Part shown: in pieces, positions 49,590 through 60,951 of the stretch | Numbering within the stretch: position 1 is the stretch's first letter | Layout: each line of letters starts with the position of its first letter | Assembly (NCBI GenBank): GCA_964036045.1 | Contig: OZ038380.1 | Location: 169,982,286-170,046,285, forward strand | Reading direction: 5' to 3' | From: Eutreptiella sp. 'Long Island Sound 2002' | Taxonomy: Eukaryota > Euglenozoa > Euglenophyceae > Eutreptiales > Eutreptiaceae | Length of the DNA: 64,000 nt | Made by a program: the position numbers and the translations under genes | Notes under the pieces: generated by a model | The model's database searches: none | What the model saw: only the letters and a program-made list of their open reading frames with translations | What the model was told of the DNA's origin: nothing

Positions 49590-50920
49590 TGGAGGAAACA
49601 GTCATTTTGCGTTTTTGGCACGGGCATTTGACCGGCCCTCGGCAAGGCTACAGACTGGGAAAAAAAAGTCTTTTTGTATCCTAGTAGGCATATACTATGA
49701 CAACATCCCCACTCACATCCCTCAAAGTGGGTAGCACGGGGTCACCAAGGTGGCCAAACCCGCCAACATAGCAAAAATGGCTGAAAAGCATAAAAATGGC
49801 TGAAACTGCCTGAGCCCTCGTCCCACTCCGTCCCAAACAAACCCCATGGAGTCGGACATGGAAACAATTTTGCAGCCCAGAATCGAAAAAAAAACAAAAG
49901 ATTCATGATTTTTGACCCAAAAAAAGGGGCGGTCGTTTTTTGACCCCCCCTCAACACCCCAAAGAAGTGGGTTTCAAGTGGCCATGAGCAATAGATACAC
50001 AGCTCGCATATACACCCGTGACACAGGCTGATGGTCATCGCCACCATTCTCAGTTCATTGTTTTGTCTTGCTGCACTGCAGCGCAAGCCACATTAGTTCT
50101 GAATGTTGCCTTGAGGTTACCGCACAGGACGGCTATCGAATGTTTCATGGGCCGTCTTGGTCAGGTCATCCCCCTCCCATGGGTGCTGGTTAGTCACAGA
50201 TCATGCGCACATGGGTACACGTTATGGCACACGCAGTCCATTCCTTTCCCCCTTCACAACCTATACCGCGCGTCTTCATGCAGATGCGAGAACACAATAT
50301 CCCGGCCATCAACCGGTTGTGTCAAAGCATGGTGGATGCAATCCACTGCCGGACCCCATCCCCTAGCCCACAACCATATGCCCCTATGTACACCCCACTA
50401 ACTTCGGTCCTTGTACCACTCGCGTTGATCTTTTTGACGCCAGCACGGGTAGGTACCCGGCCAGACAACATTCTGTAGCAGACATGCTCATTTTCTTACC
50501 CTGAAAACCGAACCTAGCATGTAATGAGTCAGAGCCATGGCAAGCAGAATCCAGTGCACCACAGAGCGCACCGCATCAGAGAGCGCGTGCACAACAGTGC
50601 AGACGAATTTATTTTGAGCTGCAGTTTGTGCTGGTGTTCAATTTGTAGATTTGTGGATATTATTATTATTAAATTTTATTCCCTTGTTTGTTTTTAGCAC
50701 CAATGTGGTGATGCTCAACCGGTGGCGAGATCCAGGTCGTCTTAGACGACTGACGGGGTGACCGGCAAGTCCCCGTGCCGCAGCGAAGTGACTGAGGAGC
50801 AGAAGAAGAACACAATCATAGAGTATTGGTGTTTCGCAAGGGATACAAGGGAATGTGATGGATAAGGACTTGGAACGGAGTGAGTGATGTCAAATTTTAT
50901 TCAAAAGTGAAGGGGTTTTC
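49590..50920. other. Flanking sequence right of the nested insertions
   Basis: No gene is supported. Repeated AAAAATGGCTGAAA words occur at 49775-49805. Short frames around 50018-50480 have no recognisable domain. Confidence 0.35.
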
Positions 50921-50928
50921 AATATAAA

Positions 50929-51312
50929 TTATTTCACAGAAGGCTGCAGGATATACAATGGAGAATAAAAGACACGATTGGATTTGAATTTGAAAACAAA
51001 AAGCGTCGCAAAAGACCCGTCAATGAGCTTGTCATTACATACATAGCAGCCGGTGCAGCCTCTGCTCAGTCTCCGGCTGTCGGAACTTGATCCGCACATA
51101 TTTGGGGGCTCGCGACTCAAGTGCCAATGGGACGAGGTCCACGACAAAACCCACCAAAACAACAAATGCAGCATGTTCCTCGTCAAGATTTCTACATCGT
51201 GCTTCATGCTCATGCTTCTTAAGTTCGCGGGGACGCACGCGGGTTCTTGTTGCCCGTTGACAGTGACTCGCACTGCTGGAGGTCTCGCCTCATAATCATA
51301 CCATTGCGGCAA
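50929..51312 (-). other. Possible coding exon, unassigned
   Basis: Two overlapping minus frames are open. The one ending at 51035 gives a protein-like segment (PRELKKHEHEARCRNLDEEH, YVRIKFRQPETEQRLHRLL) and the other spans the whole interval. Neither has a recognised domain. A terminal exon is conceivable but unproven. Confidence 0.2.
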
Positions 51313-51683
51313 ATAAGCACAAATCTCTCAACCCCTCGACCCCGGTCTACCCGTTGTACTGCAACACATCTCAATTGAGGTCAAGTATTTTGTGGCCAAG
51401 TTTGGGTAAGTGCATAAATCCCCAATTGGCTCGGTTACACCAGCGCCCGATACGTACAAAAGCGACGACTGCATGGAGAGCAGGAGGCTGGGCACCATGG
51501 ATGCTATGGCTTGTGGTATGAGGACTAGCACCTGCAGAGCGAAGCCTGGTACGGCCGACACAAGGAGCCAGGGCACAAGGATGATTTAAACACTGGCCAA
51601 AAGGTTTTTGGCCAGTGGCTAGTAAAGTATTGATGTTTATTTTTGTTTATTTTGTGTTTCTTTGTCATTTTTGCCAATTAACT
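51313..51683. other. Spacer, nothing recognised
   Basis: No gene, RNA or repeat is supported in this stretch. Confidence 0.3.
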
Positions 51684-52017
51684 GATGCTTTTTGCAAGTT
51701 CATTTGCACTTCCTATTTGCTTGAGGTTGTTTTCATCCAAATTGCCTTGAAATACACACTGCCCTTTGGTTTTTTTGCGTTTTTTGTCAAAAAGTGTAAA
51801 AAAAATGCTTAGTACCTGATGTTTTTTGCCAGCTCCTTTGCGCTTTTTATATCCTTGCGGTTGTTTTCATCCACATTGCCTTGAAATACACACTGCTCTT
51901 TGGTTTTTTTGTGTTTTTTGTCAAAAAATGTAAAAAAAATGCTTATTACCTGATGCTTTTTGCAAGTTCATTTGTGCTAGCTATTTCCTTGAGGTTGTTT
52001 TCATCCACATTGCCTGA
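51684..52017 (+). repeat. Tandem repeat, 134-bp unit, about 2.5 copies
   Basis: Units start GATGCTTTTTGC at 51684, 51818 and 51952. They share GAGGTTGTTTTCATCCACATT, GCCTTGAAATACACACTGC and a T-rich stretch. The third copy is cut short after ATCCACATTGCC. Confidence 0.9.
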
Positions 52018-52250
52018 TGGTTCATTTTTTAAACAAACCATCACACTTTCTACGTTTTACGTGCAAGCAGTGGAACAATGATTGAGCAGATGACATTGTG
52101 CACGTGGTATACAAGCGATGTATGCAGGAATGTCAATAAACACCAATAAACGTCGATAAACAACGGTTATCCCCCCCAAAAGGGCATTTTTCGAAAAATA
52201 AACACATAAACACATTGATTTGCCATTTGGCCAGTGGCCTGGCCAGTACT
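52018..52250. other. AT-rich spacer
   Basis: Contains repeated AATAAACACCAATAAACGTCGATAAAC words (52135-52160). Possibly a 3' UTR of the candidate exon to the right. Confidence 0.3.
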
Positions 52251-52567
52251 TCATCCTTGCCGGGGCACCGCATTCAGGGACGTGGCCGGAGACCCTTTGT
52301 GGACAATTTGCTCCATCTCGTGGTATGTCGGTGGGGCTCCCGTGAGCGGTGGCTCCGGCGGCCGGGGTAGCGCCGCCCGCATGCGCGAGACGTAGTCCGG
52401 GTCATCCGCGGGATTGTCGGGGCGGATCGGAGCTAGGAGGCGCGTGAGGTCCAAAGGAAGGCCCGCATGGCCGTTGTGCAGCTCCTGCGCTTGGTTGAGG
52501 AGCTCCGCCTGGAATGCTTCCGGCAAATCCAGGAAGCAAACGCCATCCGGGCTGGCCTCCGAGACCC
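52251..52567 (-). CDS. Candidate terminal exon of an unknown gene
   Basis: On the minus strand, after an AG at the end of a TTTCAGATAG stretch (52568), an open frame gives SPDGVCFLDLPEAFQAELL, QELHNGHAGLPLDLTRLL and PPTYHEMEQIVHKGSP before a stop at 52251. The composition is that of a real soluble protein and unlike chance frames nearby. No family is recognised. Upstream lies a minisatellite, which would then sit in an intron. The donor and the earlier exons were not found. Confidence 0.35.
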
Positions 52568-52990
52568 CCTATCTGAAATTCTAGACCCTTGATGCAACTT
52601 CCTAGACCCTCGCTCCGCCTTCCTAAACCATTGATCCAACTTCCTACACCCTTGATCTGACTTCCTAGTCCCTCGGGACTTCCAAAACCTCCGTGCCGAC
52701 GTCTTTGACCCTTGATCCGACTTCCTAGCCCCTGATCTGACTTCCTAGACCCTCAGTCCGATTTCCTAGAGCCTCGTTTCGACTTCCTACACCCTCCATC
52801 CAACTTTCTAGATGCTCGCTCCGACTTCCTAAACCCTCGCTCCAACTTCTTGGATCCTCGATCCGACTTCCTAGACCCAGATCCGACTTGCTAAACGCTC
52901 GATCCGACTTCGTAAATCCTTTATCGGACTTCCTAGACCCTCAATCTAGACCCTCAATCCGACTTCCTAGGCCTTCGATCCAACTTCTTA
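52568..52990 (-). repeat. Minisatellite, ~21-bp CTTCCTAGACCCTCGATCCG unit
   Basis: About twenty imperfect copies of ACTTCCTAGACCCTCGATCC, with variation in length and sequence. The units are contiguous, without unique spacers, so it is not a CRISPR array. Confidence 0.9.
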
Positions 52991-52999
52991 TTCTGGGAT

Positions 53000-53490
53000 A
53001 TTTGACTTCAAAAATGCCAAATCAGATCTAGATCTATGTTGCTGCAGGCTTTTGCCTCTGCGCAATGGTGCCCCCATGCAATATGGAAAAATCATTTCAA
53101 AACATCAAAAGATTCGAAAAGACATTATTCGCGCGTTTAGCACTTTTTGAGCACATTTGTGACCATTTATGGGACATTCGACTTGAAAAGCGCTAAAAGC
53201 GGATCCGTATTGCTAGTAGCATGACTTAAGAAGTTGTTGTCTTTCGCAAACATCTGCATGTAACATGGGAATGTCACTCTAAGGTTTCAAACGATACGAG
53301 AAAGAGGTTATTCTCGGTTAAATCACTTTCTGACCACATTTATGTCAAATACAGCGATATGTGGCTTCTGGTGCTGAAAACGGACCGAGATTGCTGCAGT
53401 AATGACCTAGGAGGTTCGTTTCTTTTGCAAGTGCAGAACGGTGCCTCCATGCAACCCTGGTTGTTCCATATGTGTGTTGGACGATGGGGG
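53000..53490 (+). repeat. Diverged tandem repeat of ~180 bp, nearly three copies
   Basis: The anchors CTTCAAAAATGCCAAATCAG (53007), CTTGAAAAGCGCTAAAAGCG (53183) and CTTCTGGTGCTGAAAACGGA (53365) mark the units. Each also has a TTGCTG/TAGTA word and a TTTCAAA.CAT..AAAGA word. Copies are strongly diverged. Confidence 0.65.
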
Positions 53491-54340
53491 GGAGGGGCAC
53501 CACCCACAACACAAACGCTTGTCATGATGGTTGAGCCAACCGTCAAGCGACAATCGACAATCGAAAACATTTAGCGCGCAACACAACATCATCAATCTGT
53601 TATTTGATGGACCAGCCAGATGGCACTCGGGATAGGTCTTGGAACCAAATATCAAATCCGTTCCGGAGCACCATGATCGCGGAAGAAACCCACAGTGAGG
53701 ATAAGCTGCATCTGACTCCACGAAATGCACTGAGAAACCGCAACAGCCGAACAAATCACAACATCATCCATAAACGAGAATGTTCTACAACAAAAACACT
53801 TGGACTATCTTGTTGGGGGGGATTCAGCTCAGTTCCGGACCCCATCCCCCGCAGCCTAGGCAGGGAGGTCCAGAGGAGGGGCGGGAGGGGTCAATGTTGT
53901 TTTGGGTTTTGGAAGCATTGTTGAATTCCCTGCTTCATTCTCAGCATTTTGAATATACACAACTCCGGGGGGTAAACTCTCTTTCTACCATTCACCACAA
54001 ATGGGGTAAAATGAGGGAAAGCATTCTGTGCCCAGGCCCACAGAGGCCAAAAAATCTTCTAGGTGCCGCTGGGGATTCACTCCGTTCTTCCTCATTCAGT
54101 GAGTATGCCGGGGGAGGGGGTTCCGGCCCAGCACGTAACACACACAGACACGATTTGCAGACAAACAGACCAGCAGCACAACGCCGGGTCCGAATTTCAA
54201 GACACACACACACACACACACAGACACACACACACACACGATGAACGTGACAAACAGGCACTACAACGGCGCCGAGTGCAAAGATTCTCGTCAGGCCGAC
54301 CAGACAGTCAAAGAAAAGGCATGACCATCGGGGACTAGGC
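53491..54340. other. Sequence without a supported gene; CA microsatellite
   Basis: A CACACA microsatellite lies at 54202-54238. Short open frames on both strands have no domain. Confidence 0.4.
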
Positions 54341-54344
54341 AACC

Positions 54345-54512
54345 GACAGTATTGGAGGTCAAGCGACGGTGGCTGAAGCGTGGCCGACGGTGGGTGGAGA
54401 GTAACCGACGGCGGATGGAGGGGAACCGACGGTGGTTGGAGGGTAAGCAACGGCGGCTGCAGGGGAATTGACGGTGATTGGAGGGTGACCGACGGCGGTT
54501 GGAGGTCAAAAT
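54345..54512 (+). repeat. Minisatellite, ACCGACGGTGGTTGGAGGGT type
   Basis: Seven or so imperfect units of 21-24 bp, each with CGACGGYGG and TGGAGGG. Similar words occur in the ERI1-like intron 2. Confidence 0.85.
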
Positions 54513-54943
54513 AATTTTTTTTTACAAAAAGAAAATCACCTGTCCTAAAACAACGCCCTGAATCCACCGCAGCCGGCAGGTGAATCGATGGTGCACAAGA
54601 TGCCACAAAGTTCAAAAGAGGACAACAGGTGTGGGCAAGCAGATGCGGGGGTTGGTCCTGTGGGCTTCACTTATTCGTGCCCTGCGGTCTCTATTTTGCT
54701 GCCCCTTCCCTCCAGACCCCCCGCAACAGGTGTCCGCCGTAATGTCGCATTGTTTCGGGTGTTAGTTGTTTTGTGCCTATGGCAAGCAGGGGGTTGGGGG
54801 GGCTGGGGTTCAGGCTCCGTAAGGAGGACAAAACAAAAGGCTCCAACCGGACACCCGGCTTTGGATTTCTCCAAAGGTGCCCGGGTTGCGTCATATCGTT
54901 CCCCACCCCCAGCGGGAACTGTCACCAAAGCCCCCCCCCCCCC
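54513..54943. other. Spacer with no supported gene
   Basis: Nothing recognised apart from C homopolymers near 54930. Confidence 0.3.
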
Positions 54944-55133
54944 CCCCGTGTGACATTCCGTCGGGTTGTTGTTTCTTTGCGGGGCCCTGGACAGTGACCC
55001 GTTCTTCCCTTCGCATGTTGCGTTGGGTCGCTGCGTTCTGACGGCCGCTGCGTTCGCGGAGCCCTGTGGTTGGTGTGCTGGGCCTGTGCTGGATGCGGCG
55101 GGATGTGCCGTTTGCGCGTCAGCGGCGCCAGCG
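54944..55133 (-). mobile_element. TIR-element subfamily B, partial copy, inverted
   Basis: On the minus strand it carries the interior of 13640-13959 (CAGAACGCAGCGACCCAACG, GACGGAATGTCACAC) but not the left terminal repeat. A C run follows at the left, as in the other copies. Confidence 0.65.
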
Positions 55134-56103
55134 CCAGCGCCCCCCCCCCCCCCAATGGAGGGGACGATGTGCGCGGACCCACACCTGACCTTTCCACGAT
55201 GACTACATTTATAACTGGAGGAAACATTTTCTTCCACGCCATGAACTTTGGTGCAGGTGATGGTGCCCCCTGGGGGGGTGGGGGAGGGGGGCTGATCAAG
55301 GGGAGGTAGGGGGGGGGGGGGCAACAAATGTGGGAGCGGCTTTGGATACAACGGTGTTTGTGCGCCACTGAGGAGCACACAGGCAGTACTGCGATCGCTG
55401 CAGCACCGCATCAGAACCAGAAATGTTCCGGGTTCCACTGACATTCGGAGGGAAACTGGCCTGAGGGGGTCTCATGGACAGCGAGCGAAGCAGAGCAAAC
55501 AGCATCTGCGACCTGCAAATTGTGTAACACAACAACAACTGCTCTGATAACCCACAGACTTAAAAAACAAACGTACTGCTAACTTCCCAGTTCCAAAAGG
55601 TCGCCCAAACGATGCCCTGTGCTGGTTGGACGCCGCTGTTAGGACAAGAGGGAGGGCTTGGGGGGAGACGGGGCCAAAAGGGAGTTTCAAGAGTGAGTGC
55701 AAATGCGGTGAATGGGGGTTGGAAAAGGGACTGGGAGGCCTGCAGCACCTTCAGGCCATATGCCCAGACAGAATCTCCCACCAACAAGCGACTTGGGTCC
55801 GCCCCAACGGCCCTCCCGGTCTAGACCTGCAAGAGACTGCCTGCCAACCGCTAGTCCAACTGCCAGTAACCGCTTTTGCAAAACCCCTTGCACCTTGACC
55901 TCCCTGTAGATCCCCTCAAGCATGTCTCTGCCCCAGCGCCCAACCCCCACTGCGGGCGTTGGGCGAAAAATGGGATCAGGAATGTGGATTCTTGGAGTGC
56001 AGCATTGAGGGCATGGCGCAGCGTCCTGTCATTTTTTATCAAAACGGCTCAACGTGTCCGTGCCGTCGACTTGCCTGGGGCAAGCGGAGCTCAATCACCA
56101 TCT
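55134..56103. other. Sequence without a supported gene
   Basis: G/C homopolymers near 55141 and 55308. Frames on both strands lack recognisable domains. Confidence 0.35.
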
Positions 56104-56326
56104 GCTCGTGATTGCCCTGAGTCTCAGAGTTTGCGTACCTTTTACGAAAAATTCGCCGAAAGGAAAGCACTGGCGGTTGTTACCAACTGTAATGAAACGT
56201 CAAACAGGTAAGCGCGCGTTCACAGAACTACATGGTGCTGCATCAGACTCCGAAAATTGACTTTGAACCATAAGAGCCTCACACACAAAACAACAGAAAG
56301 CGGATATCAAACGGAACCAAGGGAGC
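56104..56326 (+). pseudogene. Fragment of a GT10 fucosyltransferase-like exon, copy 2
   Basis: An inverted near-identical copy of 15421-15645. The plus frame reads ARDCPESQSLRTFYEKFAER then KALAVVTNCNETSN and reaches CAG|GTAAGC, a strong splice donor, at about 56213. This suggests the ancestral unit was an exon and part of its intron. No partner exon was identified. The GT10 assignment rests on the ERKALAV...NCN pattern alone. Confidence 0.4.
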
Positions 56327-56761
56327 ATATCATGTTCCCACCAGGTTGTGGATTTCCTACAAGCTGGACCGCTTGGTTGGGCCAGAAAGCTGGATGTACG
56401 CACTGCGCGTCTGCTGCATCAGGTGCTCCCCTACATGTGTGTCCTTGGGTTCGGCTTGCCTAGCTGGAATGCAGCCGGAGGCTGAACAACAAGGCTGAAC
56501 CAGATCGGCGGTATGAGAAGCAGTCGCCATAAATGCGGAGTGGTGCAACTGTGTGTGGGTAGGCATGCACACTAGTCATGGGGTGACGTGTCATGGTAAG
56601 CTTAGCCACCAGGCTTAATGGGCGTTTTGCAGAAAGCGCACCCCCTTGAGCCCTGTACAAGCAAACCGAACACGAATAAACCCATGCTACAGTCTCAACA
56701 CCACTGCAAAGGTCACTCACTTGAAGAGCGAAGCAAACTCTACGAATAAAGAGCAGCTTCT
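56327..56761. other. 3' flank of the histidine kinase gene
   Basis: No gene seen. The stretch would hold the kinase 3' UTR. Confidence 0.3.
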
Positions 56762-59047
56762 TTACACGTACTCCGGAGAAAAAGGGTGCCGGGGGCCTGA
56801 TGGAGCAGTGTGTGACTCAGCTGCATCAGCCTCACAAATGTGTCCCGCAACCATGTCGGCCGTGTCAGCTGACCGATAGGGACATGAAGGCCCAGGGACA
56901 GAACCGCTGAGGGGTGAGAGGGAACTCATGGGGGATGAACTGGCTGCCCGGCACTGTGGAGAGAGAAGAACATGACAGGTCGAAGACGACGTACCCATCT
57001 GCTCAGCTTCCAACGGGTCTATGCTGGAAGAGGCATCGTCCGTCGAAGCGTGATGCACATATGCCTCACACAGCGCCGGCACCATCTCAGCCCATAGCAT
57101 GTCCTTTCCAAACACACAGTGGGCACCACTGGCGGTGTACAACTCCTGGTCTTCGGCTGTGTCATTGCTGGAGCGCATGCAGACCAGACCCTTGTAGCCG
57201 CTGCCCACAAGCTCCGCCGCGATGGTGCTACCAAGCATGTGGTTCCCAGGAAAGTCCAAATGCTGGTCCAGAATCGCAATGTCACAGCCCTTCAAAACCG
57301 CCCGCTTGAACTGCTCGACCTCCACCAACACAGACCCGAAGGTTTCCACGTCACATCCACTGATCCTGCTGCTCAAGGCGTGCTTGAGCGACTTCCGAGC
57401 AACGTGGTTGTCGTCGATGCATAGAATCCGCAGCTGCTGCGGGAGGCCGTCTGGCAAGCGATTGGCCTCCCTGTTCTGCGCCTGCTGCATCTTTTCCTTC
57501 GCCTCGACAATGGTGGTCTGAATTGTGGCCCTGAAGAACACCTCATCGCCGTCCTGCCACTGGGACGCCGGTATCTTGCACAGGTTTGCCACTGTTGCAA
57601 TGTGGTCCAGGCCAACGCCAGTTGACCAGCCAACCGTCTGGGAAAGCTCAGAACGAGAGATCTGTGTAGGCTTGTCGGACCTCCATGGCTCGAGCTTCTT
57701 TCGGTGTGTGTTGGCACGATTCTTCACCACGAAGTGAACCTTCGCTGACCTCCCCTTGGGCACCGCACCATGCAGCATGATTTCGTCTTGACCAACTTCT
57801 ACCTCCACTTCGACACTCAACTGCACCTCGGGCCTATCAGGGCAGCCGTGGCGGATGGCGTTGGTGATGGCATTGTCCAGAATGATGCTACTTGCCTCGG
57901 GATCCATCACCATCTTCAGATTGTTTGGCACTGCTGCTGCAAAGGTCACGAATGCACGGCCCCGCACTAGGCTGTGCCCATACTCCCCTATGTTGATCAG
58001 ACGGGGCTGCAGCTTGTAGACCCCACTGGTGATCTTCACCATCACCTCTCGCAGTTTGCACCACGACATGCCACGGAGGAGGATATCTCGGGCATGCTGG
58101 AGATTCTTCTTGTCGTGGTCTGATTCAAAAAAATCAAGACAACTTGAGGCCTCCACCATCGTGTTCTTCAGGATATGATTCAGCACGCTGTCAGCCTTCT
58201 GCCGAGCCTTCTCCTGGGCTTGGATCTTGAGGTTTCGTGCCCTGACTGAGTGACTTACAAAGGTGGTGGATATAGCGTACACTATGTGTAGGGATAGAAT
58301 GGCAACAATCGACCATATGTCATACGCCTCTTGCGAGCACATCAGTACCGTCACGAAACCTGCCACCTGAACTAGATGCACAAGTGCAGTGCTGCTCGCG
58401 GGTCCATCCATCAACATCAGATTCGGTAGCCCATTCATGAAGTGGAAGGCCAAGAAGACTGGGAGGCTTGAGAAAAGCGCAAAATCACTCAGTTTCAAAT
58501 CTAATGACACTTGGGAATCCACAGTGAAGTTGTTCTTTCGGAGCCCGTTCGTAATTCTTCGAATCTGCAGTTGAGAATATTGTTCGTACAACTGATCCAT
58601 ATAAACCCAAAGGAAACACCCCATCAACATGGAGCCAATGCACACCAGGAAGTGGACCCTTTGCTTGGTACATGCATTGAATTTTACGACCAAGACCGAC
58701 CCGACAGGAAGAAAATACATCCCCAAGTTGACCCAGAACAGCCACGACTTGTGCCACGCTCCGCGATGTAAGACGAATGCGTCAACTAAGATGAGTAGGG
58801 TTAACTCAATGAACACCACTAAACACCAAAGATGATGCAGCCTGATGTCCGCGTTGTCGGACCGCTTGTTGTGTTGTTTAGTGGCTGGCCCTGAGTTGGA
58901 CACTTCCACAGGGCACCAATAGGCATCAGGAGCTTGTCTCGGACGGCTGTGCCGCATGCAATCTCGCAAAACGTTCAGCATTGGGCTTAGAGGACTGCAG
59001 GGTCTGTGATGAATGAGGACTGCAGCATACATGGTGTATGGGATCAT
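56762..59047 (-). CDS. Membrane-bound hybrid histidine kinase with receiver domain
   Basis: A single 761-codon frame from ATG to TAA without introns. Hydrophobic segments lie at about residues 73-93, 102-122, 132-150, 187-205, 222-238 and 243-264, giving about six membrane spans. The histidine phosphoacceptor is probably H291 in LNHILKNTM. The ATPase region has an N-box LDNAITNAIRHG (about 390-401) and a GVGL G-box (WSTGVGLDHI, about 474-483). The receiver domain has RILCIDDN (acidic pair 545-546), phosphoacceptor D594 in AILDQHLDF, the Ser of CMRSSND and K648 in VFGKDM. All catalytic positions seem present, so it could autophosphorylate and pass phosphate to its own receiver. The ligand is unknown. 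The Ser-rich C-terminal tail is unassigned. Confidence 0.88.
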   Translation of the reverse strand: MIPYTMYAAVLIHHRPCSPLSPMLNVLRDCMRHSRPRQAPDAYWCPVEVSNSGPATKQHNKRSDNADIRLHHLWCLVVFIELTLLILVDAFVLHRGAWHKSWLFWVNLGMYFLPVGSVLVVKFNACTKQRVHFLVCIGSMLMGCFLWVYMDQLYEQYSQLQIRRITNGLRKNNFTVDSQVSLDLKLSDFALFSSLPVFLAFHFMNGLPNLMLMDGPASSTALVHLVQVAGFVTVLMCSQEAYDIWSIVAILSLHIVYAISTTFVSHSVRARNLKIQAQEKARQKADSVLNHILKNTMVEASSCLDFFESDHDKKNLQHARDILLRGMSWCKLREVMVKITSGVYKLQPRLINIGEYGHSLVRGRAFVTFAAAVPNNLKMVMDPEASSIILDNAITNAIRHGCPDRPEVQLSVEVEVEVGQDEIMLHGAVPKGRSAKVHFVVKNRANTHRKKLEPWRSDKPTQISRSELSQTVGWSTGVGLDHIATVANLCKIPASQWQDGDEVFFRATIQTTIVEAKEKMQQAQNREANRLPDGLPQQLRILCIDDNHVARKSLKHALSSRISGCDVETFGSVLVEVEQFKRAVLKGCDIAILDQHLDFPGNHMLGSTIAAELVGSGYKGLVCMRSSNDTAEDQELYTASGAHCVFGKDMLWAEMVPALCEAYVHHASTDDASSSIDPLEAEQMGTSSSTCHVLLSPQCRAASSSPMSSLSPLSGSVPGPSCPYRSADTADMVAGHICEADAAESHTAPSGPRHPFSPEYV

Positions 59048-60023
59048 ACCGGAGTGTGGGACTGGGATGGCTGAGCTGTGGGGTTAAGGTTTGCAGCGTG
59101 TATGGCCCAACTCGCAGGACAGATTGACGATCGAAGGTACCGTGCAAACATGAATACTTTTAAAACACGAATATTTTGCGAAAAAAATTAATACTTAGTA
59201 AAATTTTTGTTTTTGCCACTAAATAGCCTCAAAATTTTTTTTTGCAATTATTTTGAATTTACGAGCCAAAAACTGTGTATTCCACCCAAAAAATAAATTT
59301 ATTCTTTTTTTGCGATTAATTTTTGTCTGACTGCCATTTTGCGTTTGATACTGTGTCCTCAATGCTGCTATTTGCTTCAAATCTTGCACTCTCCAGCATA
59401 CCCTCAACTAGGCGTCGGCAAAAGAAGGCAACATCGAAAGTGCCAGGTGGCCGACCAGGCCGCCGCTGGAGGGCAGGGGTGTCCTTAACGGGAAAAAAAA
59501 AGTTGTTGCAGAACCTGGTAATTTCAAAAGAGCCCGCGGACAGTACACGTCTTCACCCCGGTGTTCCCAATTGTTCAACCATGAGTCCCTAGCCCCAAAT
59601 TTGTATAAGCACACAACCATATGATCCTAGCCCCACATGTGTTGCATGATAGCATCAGAACCCTACCTCACACCCTGCACAATTCAACATGAACAAGAGC
59701 AATACTTTTTTCGATCAAATCTAGTGATGCGGCGTTCGACCACCCGAAAGTTCCATCGCCGGTGGCACAGCTGATAACAAACTCCCTACAGCTGATACAA
59801 CCTCTGGAAGTGCACCGTGACACGCTCCATAAGCTCACCCTTCCCCCCGCTCACACTCAAACCATGCTTCCTAGAAATGGCCTTAAACTCAACTTTAGTC
59901 CACTCACGTCATTTTTCCGAGCGCTCTTTTAGGTTTCCCCTTATGGGCACTGCCTGGTCTAAGCACGGGGACCCGTCCGGCCCTTCAGCGCGCTGGCGCA
60001 AGGGGGAGGGGGCCAATTATTGG
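59048..60023. other. Upstream region of the kinase; AT-rich patch
   Basis: Strongly AT-rich from 59150 to 59340, which may be the kinase 5' region. No other gene is seen. Confidence 0.35.
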
Positions 60024-60255
60024 GTGCCGCTGACGCGCAAACAGCACACCATGCCACATTCAGCACAGCCCCAACACACCAACGACTGGGCTCCGCGAAC
60101 GCGGAAACGACACCAGCAGGAGCACCGGCCGCAGCGGCCGACAGAACGCAGCGACCCGACGCAACATGCGAAGGGGAGGACAGGTGACTGTCTAGGGCCC
60201 CGTAAAGGAGCAACAACCCGACGGAATGTCACACCGGGGGGGGGGGGGGGGTTAG
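60024..60255 (+). mobile_element. TIR-element subfamily B, partial copy
   Basis: Matches 13714-13910 closely (CACACCATGCCACATTCAGC, GAGCACCGGCCGCAGCGGCC, GACGGAATGTCACAC) and ends in a long G run at 60237-60250 without the right terminal repeat. Confidence 0.7.
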
Positions 60256-60940
60256 GCCTGTTGTGGATGTTGTGGCCAACTGCGCGGCAGGGTTAGAAGA
60301 GGTGGAGGGGACAGCTGAGGGGTTACGAAGGTGAGAAGAGGAGCTACTGGCAACTTCACCTGCCTGCTCCAAATCCTCGTCCTCACTGTCTTCGTCCTCA
60401 CCCTCCAACCCAACCCCATACACATCGCCAATGTCGGCATCACGTGTCGCCCTCTTGGGACAACCCACAAATCTTGAATGTCCAACTGAACCTCTGCCTG
60501 ACCATCCTCCTCCAAAGAAACTGCCAAATCCTTGAAAGCCACCAACCCAAGCAAACCACCATCTTCCACCTCAACAGCATGCCCTTGCTTCCGTTTGCGC
60601 GGGCGGAAAGGGGTCTTGCGAAGATCATCAAAAACCTCAAAGGGCCCCCAATCCTCTGGTGCCTCCCCATTGCACGCTGCACAGCGGACTCGAGTGGCAC
60701 ATCCCCTACTCTTGGAATCACAGCGTCCAACGTCATCGTGGACACCTGACTGACACGACCACTGAGGAGGGGTCCGGCATCGGCAGCCTCCGGGGTGGGG
60801 GCGTGGTAGGTCACGATAAGCACATGCATGTCGGGCAGAAATACTACGCAACGTACACCAAAATGCGCCACGGGTCCAAGTAGAAGGGAGAACAGAGACA
60901 CAGCAAGTGCGATCGTTGCTACGGAGGAAAATAATGCCAC
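60256..60940 (-). pseudogene. Possible broken gene of unknown function
   Basis: Three minus-strand frames carry protein-like sequence in succession. A segment from about 60940 has a hydrophobic N-terminus (ATIALAVSLFSLLLGPVAH). A segment near 60480-60670 has GEAPEDWGPFEVFDDLRKTP and GLVAFKDLAVSLEEDGQAEV. A segment from about 60470 to 60256 has an acidic, Ser-rich tail (DADIGDVYGVGLEGEDEDSE). Joining them needs two one-base shifts with no GT-AG introns visible. I infer a decayed or mis-sequenced gene; no family is recognised. Confidence 0.3.
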
Positions 60941-60951
60941 AAGTGGTGCCT

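Noticed and set aside
52568-52990. Regular 21-bp repeats as a CRISPR array
   Set aside because: The units are contiguous and degenerate without unique spacers, and the context is eukaryotic. This is a minisatellite.
54202-54238. Repeated Thr-His / Cys-Val peptide
   Set aside because: It is a translation of a CA microsatellite.
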